Part shown: piece by piece, positions 32,701 to 45,280 of the stretch
How the letters are laid out: each line of letters starts with the position of its first letter
How positions within the stretch are numbered: position 1 is the first letter of the stretch
From: Marvania coccoides
Taxonomy: Eukaryota; Chlorophyta; Trebouxiophyceae; Chlorellales; Chlorellaceae
DNA length: 64,000 bases
Assembly: GCA_963854735.1 (NCBI GenBank)
Contig: OY978098.1
Coordinates: 372,001 to 436,000 of the forward strand
Direction of reading: 5' to 3'
Notes under the pieces: model-generated
The model's database searches: none
Told to the model about the DNA's origin: nothing
The model's input: only the letters and a program-made list of their open reading frames with translations
Position numbers and translations under genes: made by a program

Positions 32701-35700
32701 GCGCAGCACGTTTGAAAAGTCGCCTCCCTCACCGCCAGCACCGCTGCCACCTTGGCCTGCAGCCACCTTCTCCAGCTGCTGCTGCAGCACGCCGCGCTGC
32801 TCCGCCAGTGCCTTGGCCTGCCGCGCCGATTCTCCAGCCTTGCTCTCCAGCTCCGCCAGCTGTGCGCGCAGCTGCGACTCCACCTGCTGCCTGGCCGACC
32901 GCTCTCCATTCAAATCCTGGTTCACCGCCGCCAGACGCTCTTGTGCAGAGGTCAGCGCAGCGTTGGCAGCAGACAGGCGGCGCAGGGCATCGCCGTGGGC
33001 CACCACCTCGGCGTCGTAGGACCGCTTTGCCCCCTCCAGCTGCTGACGCATCGCCTCGGTGTCTTGAGTGAGCCGCTGCAGCTGCTGCCGGTCTTGCTCC
33101 GCGTCCGCCTTGGCCTGATGTGCCGCCGACTGAAGGGCGCTGCGCTCCGCAGAGAACTCGCGGTCCAGGCGCTCGCACTCAGCCGCAAACTCCTGCTCTG
33201 CCTGCTTCGCTTCGCGGATCTCAGTCTCCTTGGCAGCCAGCGTGGTGCGCACCGCGGCGGCGTCCTCTTTGGCTGCTTCCACGCGCGCAGCCGCCTCGCG
33301 CTTAAACTTGTCGTGGTCAGCCTGCACAGAGCGCAGAGCCTCCTCAGCGGTGCGGGCCAGCAGCTCAAACTGCTTGGCGTGGCCAGCAGCCGCCGCTGCA
33401 GCCTCCTGTGCCGCAGCCAGCTCCTCCCGCAGCAGCTTAACCTCGGCAGCCAGCTCGCTCTCGCGGCTGCCAGTGCTGGGTCCGCCCGCCGTGGTAGCGG
33501 GGGCAGCAGGCTGTTGCTGGGAAGTGTCCGCCAGCCGCGTGCTGCGCTCCATCTCCAGGCGTGCAGCGCGCTCCTCGGTCTTGCGCACCGCCTCCTGCAG
33601 CATGTCCACCTTGGCTTCGGCAGCAGAGGCCCGCTGCTGTGCAGACGACAGCGCGTCCCGTCCCTGCCGCAGCTCGGCATCCATCGACGCCAGGCGCTCG
33701 GCAGCCTGCGCCTCAGCGTGGTCGGCGGCGCGGGAAGCGGTTTCTGCGCGGTGCCGCGCCGACGCCAGCTCCCTCTGAGCTTCCGCCAGATCTTGCGAGG
33801 ACCTGGCGACCTCCTCCCTCAGCCGCCCTGCCTCCACCGACAGCTGCTCCTCGCGCTCCGCATGTAGCTTCCGGGCAGCTTCCAGCTCCGCCGCCAACCT
33901 GAACTTTTCTTTCGACAGCTCCGACGTTTCATCAGACAGCCGCTTCTCGGCAGCCTCCAGCAGGCGCTTCTCCGCGGCCAGACCCTCCGCGCGCATAGCC
34001 TCACGGCGGTGCGCGTCGGTGGCCTCCTCGGCCTGCGACTGCGCCGCCAGCAGCCGGCGCTCGGTCTCGGTAATGAGCGCCTGGTACTTTGCGTTGCTGG
34101 CCATCATGGACTCCACCTGCTGGCGCTGGGTGTCCAGGGTAGAGTACAGGCGGCCGCCGCGGTCGCGCTCAAAGTCTGCCTCGGCCTTGCAGCGGGCAGC
34201 CTCTGCCTTGGTGGTGGACGCGTCCTCCTTGGCGCGGGCAAGCTGCAAGGTAAAAAAAAAAGGGAATGCATTGAGGATAGTAGAGTGAGTGAGTGGTGAG
34301 ACACATAGTTGGGAAGCGAATTTTCTATAATAAGAATCAAGTAACTCACGTCCTGCGAGAGCATGGCCTGGTTTTTGTTGGTCTCCTCGCGGTAGTTCTT
34401 GAACTGGGTGTCCAGATCGGTGTACATGTCGCGGTAGTTGGGCCCGGCAGAGGGAGACGAGCCACCGGCCGCTGCTGCCGCATCGCCGGCGCTGGCAGGC
34501 TGTTGCTCCTGCTGCTCGCCGGCACCGCCCAGGGACCGGGCGTATGCGGTGCGGGCGGCGCCCAGGTCCGCGTCTCCGCCCTGCAGCAGCTGCCGCAGAG
34601 TGTCCCGCTGGCGCACCACCTGAGACAGCAGCTCCTCGGCGCCCTCCCGCCCGCGGCGTAGCTCCGCAATTTCTGACGACACCCGCTCCAGCTGCGCCTC
34701 ATATTCCCGCCGCAGCTCCTCCTGTGCTTCGGCGCGCGTGGCCTCTGCCGCCTGCGACAGCTCCCTGTTGACGCGCAGCAGGCGCTGGTTCTGCTGCTGC
34801 AGCTCCTCCACGTCCTTGAACTCCACCAATAGCTGGGTGGTGACATCGCTGGCGTCCCCGCCTGAAAATTGGCCGGGGCGGGCCACTCCGCCGACAGCGC
34901 CACCCTGCGCCTCGTGCAGCAGCCTGCCCACCTGCTGGCCCAGATCTTTGACCTGCTGCTCCAGCGAGCGCCGCTCGCGCTCCCCGCGTCGCACTGCGGC
35001 CTGCGCCTCGGTCGCCGCCGCCTCCAGCCGTCGCTTCTCTGAGCTGAGCTCCTCCATGCTGGCAGACACGCGCGCGTAGGACGCCTTCACGCTCTCGTAC
35101 TCCTCCTGTTGTTCTTTGACCAGCGCAGCCCGGCGCTCCACCTCCAGCAGCAGCTCATCCATCACAATGTCGCGCTGCCGGTTCTGCAGCCGCTCCGCTC
35201 GGTACCGCTCCTGCATCTCGATGTACTTGCTGTACATCTCGGCGGCGCCAGCGGGGGGCGAGGGGGCGCCGTCCCCGCCAGGAGACGCCAGACTGCCGGA
35301 AGCGGGCATCGCCGCTGCGGCCACCACTCGCTCGCGCAGGGCTTTCTCCTCATTGGCCTTGGCCTCCGCCGCCTTGCGGGCATCATCCAACTTCTCCACG
35401 GCTTCCCTATGCGCTGCTTCGGTGGCCTCCATGTGCGACTGCAGCTCCTTGACGACGCCCTCCAGCTCCGAGCACCGCTTGGTGCGCTCCTCGGCGCTCT
35501 CGCGGTACAGCTGCGCCATGCGCTGCGCCATCGCTAGCTCCTTTTCAAAGGCCTCCTCCTTTGACGCTGCAGACTCGCGGATCTCGCGCAGCTGCCCAGC
35601 CGCCGTCTCTGCCGCCTTGCGCTGCTCCTCAAACCGCTCCAGCAGCCGCTGGTGCTCGGCCTGCAGCCGCTCCGCGGTGCCCTCGACTTCGCTGAGCTTG

Positions 35701-36752
35701 CGCTGCAGGTCCAGAATGGTGTCGGTGGCCTTGCGGCGCTCGTCGTTGAACGCCTGAGACTTGCGCTCCAGCTCGTCATTCAGCCACTTGTTGCCCTTCT
35801 CGAGGATCTCCTTCTCCTGCTCCAGCCGGCTCTGGCTCAGCGCGGTGCGGCTCTGCTGCGCCTGCGCCGTGTGCAGTTTGGCGTCCATCTCGGTGTTGCT
35901 CTTGGTCAGCGCAACCAGCTTGTCGGCGGCCGCCTGCACCCGGGTCTGCAGCTCCTCGATGTCGGCCTCCTTTCCGCGCATCACCTTTTCCAGGGACACC
36001 TTGTCGCGCTGCGCCGACTCCAGCTCCACCTTGCGCCGCTCGATCTCAGAGTCTGCCTGCGCCAGGCGGGTCTGCAGGGTGTGGGCCTCGGTGCGGGCAG
36101 ACGCGGCATCCTGATTGATTGATTAATTGAAGTTTTGGGGAGAGAGGGGGAAGGGGGAAATGATTTAATTTATGAGCATACCGTATACACAGAGAGAATG
36201 AGTGAATGGTGTGCAACAAATACACGCCCTGCTGAAGAGCAGGACCCGGTGCAGTGACCGGGGAAAAAGGGGTATCGCCGAGAAGAGAGGTTTGCCTGCA
36301 CGCCGCATTGGCGAGAGCAAGGAGCCCATTCGAGGCCTTTTGAGTGTTCTCTCACCTGGCGCAGCGTTTCGTTCTCCTTGCCCAAGCGCTCCTTCTCAGC
36401 GGCCAGCTTGGTGTGCACCTGAGCCAGGGAGTTGTAGCGCTGCTCCATGGCCTGGAAAATCAAACGTTATGAGGCGTGTGAATACATAAAATTATTTTGG
36501 GGCTAAGAATAAAGGTTCGAGAGAGCGGGCGTTAAAAAAACTCACCTGGCTGGCCTGCTCCATGCTGATGGTGGTGGCCTCCAGCTGCGCGGGTGGTGGG
36601 TGGAAGGTTAGAGAGAGGCGATAAGGCAGTGTTTTAAATACGCACGAGGAAGATCACACGAGCTATCCTAGTTATATATATAAAACTTGTGCACTCACCT
36701 GGGCTTTGCATTCTGCAAGCTGTTGCTGGAGGTCGTCACCACCGGCAGCCAT
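29721..36752 (-). CDS. TPR/Mlp/NUA-type nuclear-pore basket protein
   Basis: Forms the nuclear basket and takes part in mRNA export surveillance. Eight exons, 36752-36699, 36584-36546, 36451-36356, 36110-34350, 34242-32617, 32515-31778, 31663-30899 and 30791-29721, total 2049 residues; every exon length is a multiple of three, so all seven introns are phase 0. Residues 1 to about 1500 are continuous coiled coil. Family marks are KEILEKGNKWLNDELERK near the N-terminus, and KYESVDAGEYQRVAAELK plus WKKKASSMW in the TPR/Mlp core. The C-terminus is Ala/Lys-rich, then strongly acidic (Glu/Asp runs, poly-Gln patches), then Pro-rich and finally Gly/Arg-rich (RGGRGVVRGRGIGRGGRG) ending in poly-Pro. 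Divergent with KRR1. Confidence 0.88.
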
Positions 36753-37081
36753 CGTGTGCTTGCCTTTGAAAGTGACGCTATAAGCGCTAGCTAGCTAGCG
36801 TTCAAAAATTATAATTTTTTGTTGATGAGTTTTTGATTTAATAATAAAAGGGCGATCGCCGCATCCTGTCAACTTGTCTCACTCCTCTTCTAGCTGCGAT
36901 ATTAATCGTTAAATTTATTTGAAAGCAACAGCAGAGGAGCGGGGGGGAAATTGAAGAGCGCTTTCTTCGGTCGTTTTCTCTGTTGTTTAATTCACTTTTA
37001 TAATTTTGTTTTCAACGTACACACCATCTGGCTTCAGTTGCCACGCGGCGAAGCGACGCAGCCGTAGTTGCTCGACCAAAA
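36753..37081. promoter_or_regulatory. Divergent spacer between TPR and KRR1
   Basis: 329 bp between two start codons. Contains GCTAGCTAGCTAGC near 36786-36799 and AT-rich flanks. It must hold both promoters; no TATA box stands out. Confidence 0.4.
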
Positions 37082-38541
<1,460 letters not shown>

Positions 38542-38805
38542 GCCATGCGTTGGGAGAATGAATGAATGCATGAATAAAGTATTTATAAACAGATATGCAA
38601 CTGGCGTGAAATCGATGCATGGTGTCTACTACTGTCCATCCTCGCACGTTGCCATCGCTCTTGAGGCTAGGTAATCCACTCGCTCACGCCAGGCACATGA
38701 TGGCCGGAATCTTTCTAAGTCTCTGAGCTAATGGATGACTTCAACGGATTACTTTTTTTACGTCTTCAATATATTTTCCTACCTATTCAGATAAAATTCA
38801 TCATT

Positions 38806-41183
38806 ATGGGGCTACGAGCTGCGATGCTAGCTCGGCAGACCCCGGCAATTGGACGAAATCGATCAATTGATCCTTTATTGTTTCATATATTTCCCACCCA
38901 AACTCTTCGTTTGCAGTCAACACCCATCCTTACGAGCCTCAGATGTCGATCAAACGATCCTTTAGCTTCAAACATTACACCGGCGCGACGTTCGATTGTC
39001 CTTTGCCAAGCATCGAGGTAGTATGAGATTTTTCCCAAACATCTTTAATTTTATTATTATAGCACGACCTTCATCGAATTGCAAATACGCTAGTGTTTCT
39101 CATTTTCCAAAAAAAAATCTGCAGCCTCGCAGCGGCAACCCCGTCTTGCCAGCCGACTGCCAGAGCTCCGATCGACGACAAATGGATTTTCAGCCTCATC
39201 GCGCAGCAGCGTGGCCGGCTCGTGCTCTCAGGTCTCTGCCTGCTGGCGTGTGTCGGCAGCAACCTGGCCAGCCCCGTCATCAGCGGTCTTTTGTTTGAGA
39301 AACTCATCCGTGCCGCTCCCTTTGCGGAGTATTTTCAACTCTTGATGGTGATGGGCGCCATCTACGTCGTGGAGCCGTTGCTGAGCAAGGTTTTCATCCA
39401 AAATGTGTGCGCGGTGGGCGAGCAAGTGCAGGCCACCCTGCGGCTGGAGGCTTTTAGGATTCTCCTCATGCAGCGAATCGACTTTTACGATCGATTTTTG
39501 GCCAGCGAGATCACGACCATGATGTCCAACGACCTGGAGGCCGTGCGGACGTTCGTCTTCAGTAACGTCAGCCGCGACAGGGGGCTCCGAGCGCTGGCGG
39601 AAGCAGTGGGCAGTGTTTTGGTATTGTTTTGGTTGTCATGGAGGCTGGGGCCTGTGCTGGCGGGGGTCATCGTGGCCACGGCGTGCATAGCGTGGCTGTA
39701 CCGCGCTCAGTCGCGCTCCCTGGAGCAGGCGAGCGCCCAGGCGCAGGCTCGCATGGCAAACTGCGTGGACCAGGTAAAAAAGCAAAATATATATTATTTT
39801 CATATTTTTTTTCTTTCTTCAAATCCCTCATTGCCTTGCCTGTTTGTTCATCATGACCCCAGGTGACTTCCCAAATTCGCACCGTGCGGGTGTACGCTGG
39901 AGAGTCTCTGGAGCGGGAGCGCTTTGGAAAATATGTGGCAGACGCGTACAGGAGCGGAGTAGGGTTCGCGGGCGCCAAGGCGCTTCTGGAGTGCCTGAAC
40001 CGAGGGGCCATTCACATGAGCCTGCTGGCGCTCTACGCCTACGGCGGTGAGTCCACTTTATTCCAAGCTTTCATTTTAAAATGTAAAAACTCAAGCCATC
40101 TTCCTAAAACATTTTGCAGGCTACTTGGTGAACAACGGGCTCATCCCGCTGCGCTCTCTGCTATCCGCCATCGGCTTCACCTTCTCCCTCATTTTTGCCA
40201 CGCAAGGGCTTCTGCAGAGCTGGACGGATGCGCGCCGCTGCCGTGCTGCCATCAAGCGCGTGCAGCAGACCCTCTCTGAGCTGCCGGTCGACCCCTCAAT
40301 GGCAGAAGCGCTGCCGCCTGGTGCGTGGTGGGACAAAGCCAACGAGGAGGCCGGCACCTGCCCCCTCCCCACAGATTCGGACTCTGACAGCGGGGGGGAG
40401 AGGCCACCGTCGCTGACGGCAGTGCAGGCTGCGGCGCAAGGCGACCTTGCGATGGAGAACGTATCGTTCAGCTACCCAGCGCGCCCTGGCGTGCGCGTCA
40501 TCAACGACCTGTCAATACGCCTGCCGAGGGGCCAAATCACGGCGCTCGTCGGTCGCAGCGGCGCCGGCAAGACAACCATTGCCTCCCTGCTTGAGCGCCT
40601 GTACGAGCCGGACTCTGGATCCATCACTCTGGGCGGCATAGCAATTGACGCGTTCACCCGCAAGCAGTGGGTGGAGGCGGTGACAGCGGTGACCCAAGAG
40701 CCAGTGCTGTTCAGCGGCTCCATTTTCGACAACATCGCGTACGGCAAGCCTCACGCCACCATGGAGGAGGTGAAATGCGCGGCTCGGGCGGCAAACGCCC
40801 ACGATTTCATCACTGCCTTGCCAGAAGGGTACGACACGCTGGTTGGGGAGCGCGGCGGCAGACTTAGTGGCGGTCAGCGGCAGCGGGTGGCGCTCGCCAG
40901 GGCGCTGCTCAAAGACTCCCCGGTGCTGATCTTGGATGAAGCGACGGCCCACTTGGACACACAGTCGGAGCGGCTAGTGCAAGAGGCGATTGACAAGCTG
41001 GTGGAGGGGCGGACGGTACTGGTGATTGCACACAGGCTGTCGACAGTGCAGTCTGCTGCCCAAATTTTGGTGCTGGAGGAGGGCCGCGTGGTGGAGAGCG
41101 GATCGCACAGCGATTTGGTGAAACTGGGCGGCAAGTACGCCGCTCTGGTGAGCTCACAGTCTCTTGTGTTGACAGCAGGTTAA
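38806..41183 (+). CDS. Half-size ABC transporter, ABCB (TAP/ATM-like), organelle-targeted
   Basis: Four exons, 38806-39017, 39125-39773, 39863-40046 and 40120-41183, encode 702 residues. Residues 1 to about 85 form an Arg/Ser/Leu-rich presequence with no acidic cluster, indicating plastid or mitochondrion. A six-helix membrane domain follows (SGLCLLACVGSNLASPV, LLMVMGAIYVVEPLL, WRLGPVLAGVIVATACIAWLY), including the ABCB loops VTSQIRTVRVYAGES and MSNDLEAVRTF. The nucleotide-binding domain has Walker A GRSGAGKTT (about 492), the Q-loop TQEPVLFSG, signature LSGGQRQRVALARAL (about 596), Walker B VLILDEATAHLD and the switch His in AHRLS. An acidic linker (DSDSDSGGE) joins the halves. It should work as a homodimer; substrate unknown. 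Closest by eye to plastid TAP-like ABCB rather than ATM. Confidence 0.9.
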
Positions 41184-41262
41184 AATGGTAGTTGGACAAA
41201 ATAAAATAATAATTATCATTAATAATTAAAAACAGTACAGCTGTAAATGACAACAATAAAAA

Positions 41263-41290
41263 AAATAATATATATATATATATATATAGA
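41263..41290. repeat. (TA)n microsatellite
   Basis: About 13 TA units in the short convergent spacer between the ABCB and PL14-like genes. Confidence 0.8.
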
Positions 41291-41325
41291 AACCGTATCA
41301 TGGCACAAAAAGAATGTCGATGCTT

Positions 41326-42438
41326 TCATGCAGCATCCAAAAATGAAAAGTTTGAAGGTGCAGAGAATGAAAAGTTACGAAACAAAGAGTAAGTCGGAGC
41401 GCTTATCGCCCATGAAACGTCATCGCCGCCAAAAAATGTAGCAAAAACAAAGCTTGATATCAAAACAGTCGAGTTTTCACTGCGCCACCGAACATCGCGC
41501 ACAGTCCGAGTGTCGCCATTCAGCGTGAGCGAAATGATGCCGTCGGCTGCGCCTGGAGTGGACATCGCCACTGCCAGGGTCAGATTGTTCCAAGCCCCTG
41601 CTTGAAACCGAAGTCCGCTTTTCTCAATGCACCAAAGCGAGTCCCCTGCATGTCCCTCTCCTTCCGTCACACGCGTGTACTCGTCTCCATGCTTGAAAAA
41701 TCCATCAAGATGGGTTCCGTTCGGCCCTCCAGTCTGGAGAGGCCAGTAAACGTAGCCTATTGCACGGCCTTCCTGCCGCCACATTATGCGCACTGAGCCT
41801 GCACCGGCCTGCCAACGCCCACCAGTTGCGCACCCCTCGGAGGTGTCTGCCATGCAAATTCCAGGCAGCTTTCCTGCGGCGCAGCGAAAAGGGAGAAAAA
41901 GTTTATCAGAGAGCTGTGCCTTGTCTAAAATAAAAAGCAACAGGGAGAAAAACTTGCCTCCTTTCGTCCATGGAAAGTCCAAAGGAAAGAGAACGCTGTA
42001 GGACAGGACAGCCCGTTCAGCCGGAAGTATGCCCCCCGGGTTGGCCTTCCAACTGGCGCCACTGAGAGTTCCCACCACGCCCGGCAGGTATGTCACCTTG
42101 AGAGCGTGGGTTTCAGCGTCCACAGACAGCAGTTCTTCTTGTTTTAGACTTCCAGATAGGAACCACGGCGGGATGTTCTTGTCATCGGTAAGGCTGGGGA
42201 GTGGAAGCGGTTTTGCTGGTGGGAGCGTGGTCAAGGGAGGGCAATCGGTGCATACCAAACCGCACTTCTCCTCTCTGGCTCTATCCGAGCTGCTGTCGTT
42301 GCCTCCTCCTCCTTTGAACCGAATAGCGGCGACGGCGGCACCGGCTAGCGCCCCACACAGGACAATAACGACCACCGCCGCCTCAACATTCCGTCGTTTC
42401 ACACCACATAATCGGTCTTTATTCTTCGTATCATTCAT
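41326..42438 (-). CDS. Membrane-anchored polysaccharide-lyase-like protein (PL14-type)
   Basis: Probable extracellular lyase acting on uronate-containing polysaccharide. Exons 42438-41958 and 41873-41326 give 342 residues. Residues about 19-42 (VEAAVVVIVLCGALAGAAVAAIR) are a single hydrophobic helix after a basic N-terminus, predicting a type II anchor with the catalytic part outside the cytosol. The domain shows LSYSVLFPLDFPWTKGGKLPGI, the GG-W...R..W segment (TGGRWQAGAGSVRIMWR), GYVYWP, DSLWCIEK, WNNLTLAVAM, DGIISLTLNG and FATFFGGDD, the pattern I know from PL14 glucuronan/alginate lyases such as those of chloroviruses and some fungi. The intron begins with GC (GGAG|GCAAGT), is 84 nt and has no in-frame stop, so retention would add 28 residues. 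Specificity unknown. Confidence 0.75.
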   Translation of the reverse strand: MNDTKNKDRLCGVKRRNVEAAVVVIVLCGALAGAAVAAIRFKGGGGNDSSSDRAREEKCGLVCTDCPPLTTLPPAKPLPLPSLTDDKNIPPWFLSGSLKQEELLSVDAETHALKVTYLPGVVGTLSGASWKANPGGILPAERAVLSYSVLFPLDFPWTKGGKFFSLLLFILDKAQLSDKLFLPFRCAAGKLPGICMADTSEGCATGGRWQAGAGSVRIMWRQEGRAIGYVYWPLQTGGPNGTHLDGFFKHGDEYTRVTEGEGHAGDSLWCIEKSGLRFQAGAWNNLTLAVAMSTPGAADGIISLTLNGDTRTVRDVRWRSENSTVLISSFVFATFFGGDDVSWAISAPTYSLFRNFSFSAPSNFSFLDAA

Positions 42439-42981
42439 TCTATATAATGTGCTGTTCAAAAATATTCATCTCAAGTTAAAAATTCCACATGCTCACAAGA
42501 CTTCTGCGCCTGCCCCCGGTTGGTTTCAGGGCACTTACGCTGTTTGCAGAAATAATGCTGACACAACACGCTTTTCCCATTTTTTTTTAATTTTTTTTCA
42601 AGTGCCCCACTTTCTTTTTAACGCCCTCGATCTGCCGTGCAGGCTACGTTGGGATGCTGAAAATTTTTCAAGTGTTTTTTGTAATTATAGGCCCTTGGGG
42701 TCATGGACATTCCTCCAAACGGGCAGCAGCCCGGCCATCCCGACGTTCATCCCCCTTCTTCATTTTTGGCCACACAGAGCACGGGGGGCCTTCCTTCAAA
42801 TATTCAAGTCTCTGATGTATGTACCTCATTTTATTAGCAATATATGCGCATTGCCATCCGCCAATTTTTTTAATTTTTTAAACGAATTAATTGAATTTAA
42901 AAATAATCCCCTTATTTTTACCTCACTCTCCAGATTTCTGCCCTTCGCAACCCGTCTGGAGCCGCAGCACATGCAATAAGC
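42439..42981. promoter_or_regulatory. Divergent spacer, PL14-like / Gln-rich gene
   Basis: 543 bp between start codons with several T-rich tracts (42580-42600, 42868-42880) and a run of short in-frame TTTTT blocks. No convincing exon, although the plus strand happens to be open through most of it. Confidence 0.4.
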
Positions 42982-45087
42982 ATGGACGGTGGTCTACGCC
43001 CGCAGCAGCTTCATCGCGCGACCACCTCGCTCCCTCTGCCGTCGGGGCCCCAGTTTGGTGGTATGCCGCTGCCAGGTATGGTGCCCACTGGGCTGCCAAA
43101 CTTTGTTGCAGTAGAACAGGGAGGTGGCGGATTCTACAACGGTATGGGCGGCGTTCCCCAGCCAGTCTCCAGCCAAGTCCCAATGCACGCAATCGGCGGC
43201 AACGGAGGAGCAGGCCTGAATGATGTGGATGCCGGGGATGTGAAGCAGGAAGCTGCCGCGTCGCCTCCTGCAGCGACCATCAGCGGGCGCCCCGTGCGCC
43301 AGGTGAAGCGCCGCTCGTTCAAGTTGGACGATGACAGCGACGAAGAGCTGCAGGCCGCCTCGGAGGGCGAAGAGGAGCCCAAAAAGGCAAAGGGACGCAG
43401 AGGACGACCCCCACAGGCGGAGAAATCCCAGCAGCAGCAGCAGCAGCTGCTGCAGCTGCAACAGCTGCGGCAGCTACAACAACTCCAGCAGCTGCAGCAG
43501 CTGCACCAACTTCAGCAGCTGAAAATGCACCAGCAGCAATTGCAACAGCAACAGCAGCAGCAACAGCCGGCTGGCGTACCTCAGGGCCCCAATTGGGGCG
43601 TGCCAGTGCCCGTTTCTGGGGGTGCAGCGCCCTCTATGCCTCCTCCCGCCAACACTTCCGCTCCTGCCGCCGCCGCCGTTGCCCCTCCACAGCCCCTCCC
43701 GCCCTGTCCAATCGACCTGCCAGTGCCGCAGCGGCCGCGGTCGCTCATTAAGACGCGCCCCCGCACCAGCCGCGCCAGCATCAACCGTCTGAAGCAGGCG
43801 GCGCATGGCAATCTGCCGCTGGGTGGACGCCGTAGCACCGTGATGGCGGCGCTGCTGGCTGGGGGGCCGGAGCCGGAGGCGTCGGACGAGTCAGCTGGAG
43901 AGGGGGACGAAGATGAAGAAGACTACGACAGGTAAACACTTCTGTGGAATTATTCTCAAATTTCATAATTTTTTCCTTCGGTTTTTTCCCTTCCACTCTT
44001 CTCCTACCTTATTTAATTCTTTTATCCAACAAGATTTCTTCCTTTTCTCAACCTTTTTATATGTTTTCTTTCGGTTCTCCTCGCGTGCAGTGATGACACG
44101 GACGACAGCCGCAGGCGCTACAAGCGCCACAAGCACAACTCCGGCGCCCGAGGAGGTGCGGGACAGCAGCAGCAGCAGCGCCATCACCACCACCACCACC
44201 AGCAACCTGGCCCCACCTCTCTGCAGCGGCAGCGCATGGAGCAGATTGCGGCGGCCCCGCCTCACCTGCGCCAGGCCATGCTGCAGCAGCTCATGAAGGA
44301 GCACATGGGCCAGGCGCAGCGCCTCCCCGCGCAGCTGGCAGCCCTACCGCGCAACGAGCAGCAGTCGGTGGTGCAACAGATCATGACTCGCATGACGCCG
44401 CAGCAGAGGGGAGCCCTGCTGCAGCTGCCCCCTGGCCAGCAAGCTGCCTTTCTTCAAAAGTATTACCAGGACTACATGACGCCCAAGCAGGCCCAGAAGC
44501 TGCAAATGCCGCTGCCTCAGCAGCAAGCACCCCCTCCTCAATACCACCCTCAGGCACAGCAGGGGGGCCAGCAGCCACACGACTTTGCAACAGAGCATAA
44601 GCGAGCTCAGCTGCGCAACATTCTGTCGCGGCTGAGCCCTCAGGTGCAGGCGCAGCTGTCTGCCATGCCGCAGGAGCAGCGGCAGGCAGTGCTGCTGCGG
44701 TTCTTGCAGCAGCATGAAAATGCCATGCAGCTCCAGGAGTACGAAGACATGATGAAGCAGCAGCAGCAGCTTCAGCAGCAACAGCAGCAACAGCAGCAGC
44801 AACAGCAGCAACAGCACCAGCACCAGGTATTGGCGCAGCCTGGAGGTGGTGCTTGGGGCGGCGCTCCTGGTGGAGGAGGGTTTTCGGGAGGCGTGGCGGC
44901 TGCTTCCCAACCCATGCCGCTAAACCAGCCCATGCAGCTGCCCGGGATGGTGCCTCAGCCTCACGGGCCGCCAGGTGGCGGCGATATTTTTGGTGGAGGC
45001 GACGCCGGCTTGTCTTCACTGTTTGGAGATGCCAAGCGGGACGAAGCTGACGTGCTGGATGATGCAGTGGATTACTTCCTTGAATAA
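42982..45087 (+). CDS. Gln-rich AT-hook nuclear protein, unknown
   Basis: Not recognised. Exons 42982-43931 and 44091-45087 (AG|T join) give 648 residues. Order: Gly/Pro/Met-rich N-terminus; basic-acidic block with VRQVKRRSFKLDDDSDEE; an AT-hook (KGRRGRPP, residues about 138-145); a poly-Gln/Leu stretch of about 55 residues; Pro/Ala-rich linker; RSLIKTRPRTSRASINRLKQAA; acidic EGDEDEEDYD; a His run; then Gln/Ala/Met-rich sequence with two similar blocks (LPAQLAALPRNEQQSVVQQIM and VQAQLSAMPQEQRQAVLLRFL), a second poly-Gln, Gly/Pro-rich sequence and an acidic end DDAVDYFLE. Such layouts are common in transcriptional coactivators that bind AT-rich DNA; this role is inferred from composition only. 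AATAAA follows at about 45190. Confidence 0.7.
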
Positions 45088-45280
45088 CAGAGCTAACGAG
45101 CGACTGGCAACCGAATCCCTTTCAACTTTCAAAGTTTGCTACCATACATATTGCAATATTTCTTTTTCTTGCTCACACTTTTTTCTATCAATAAATTACT
45201 TTCGATTTACTATTATGCCAAAGTTTAATAGCAGAGGTTAAAAAGCTTAGCACAGCAATATATATTTCAAAATCAACCAA

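Noticed and set aside
42029..42979. 316-codon open frame on the plus strand
   Set aside because: Overlaps the PL14-like gene antisense and then runs through an AT-rich spacer; no ATG-proximal coding signal or homology.
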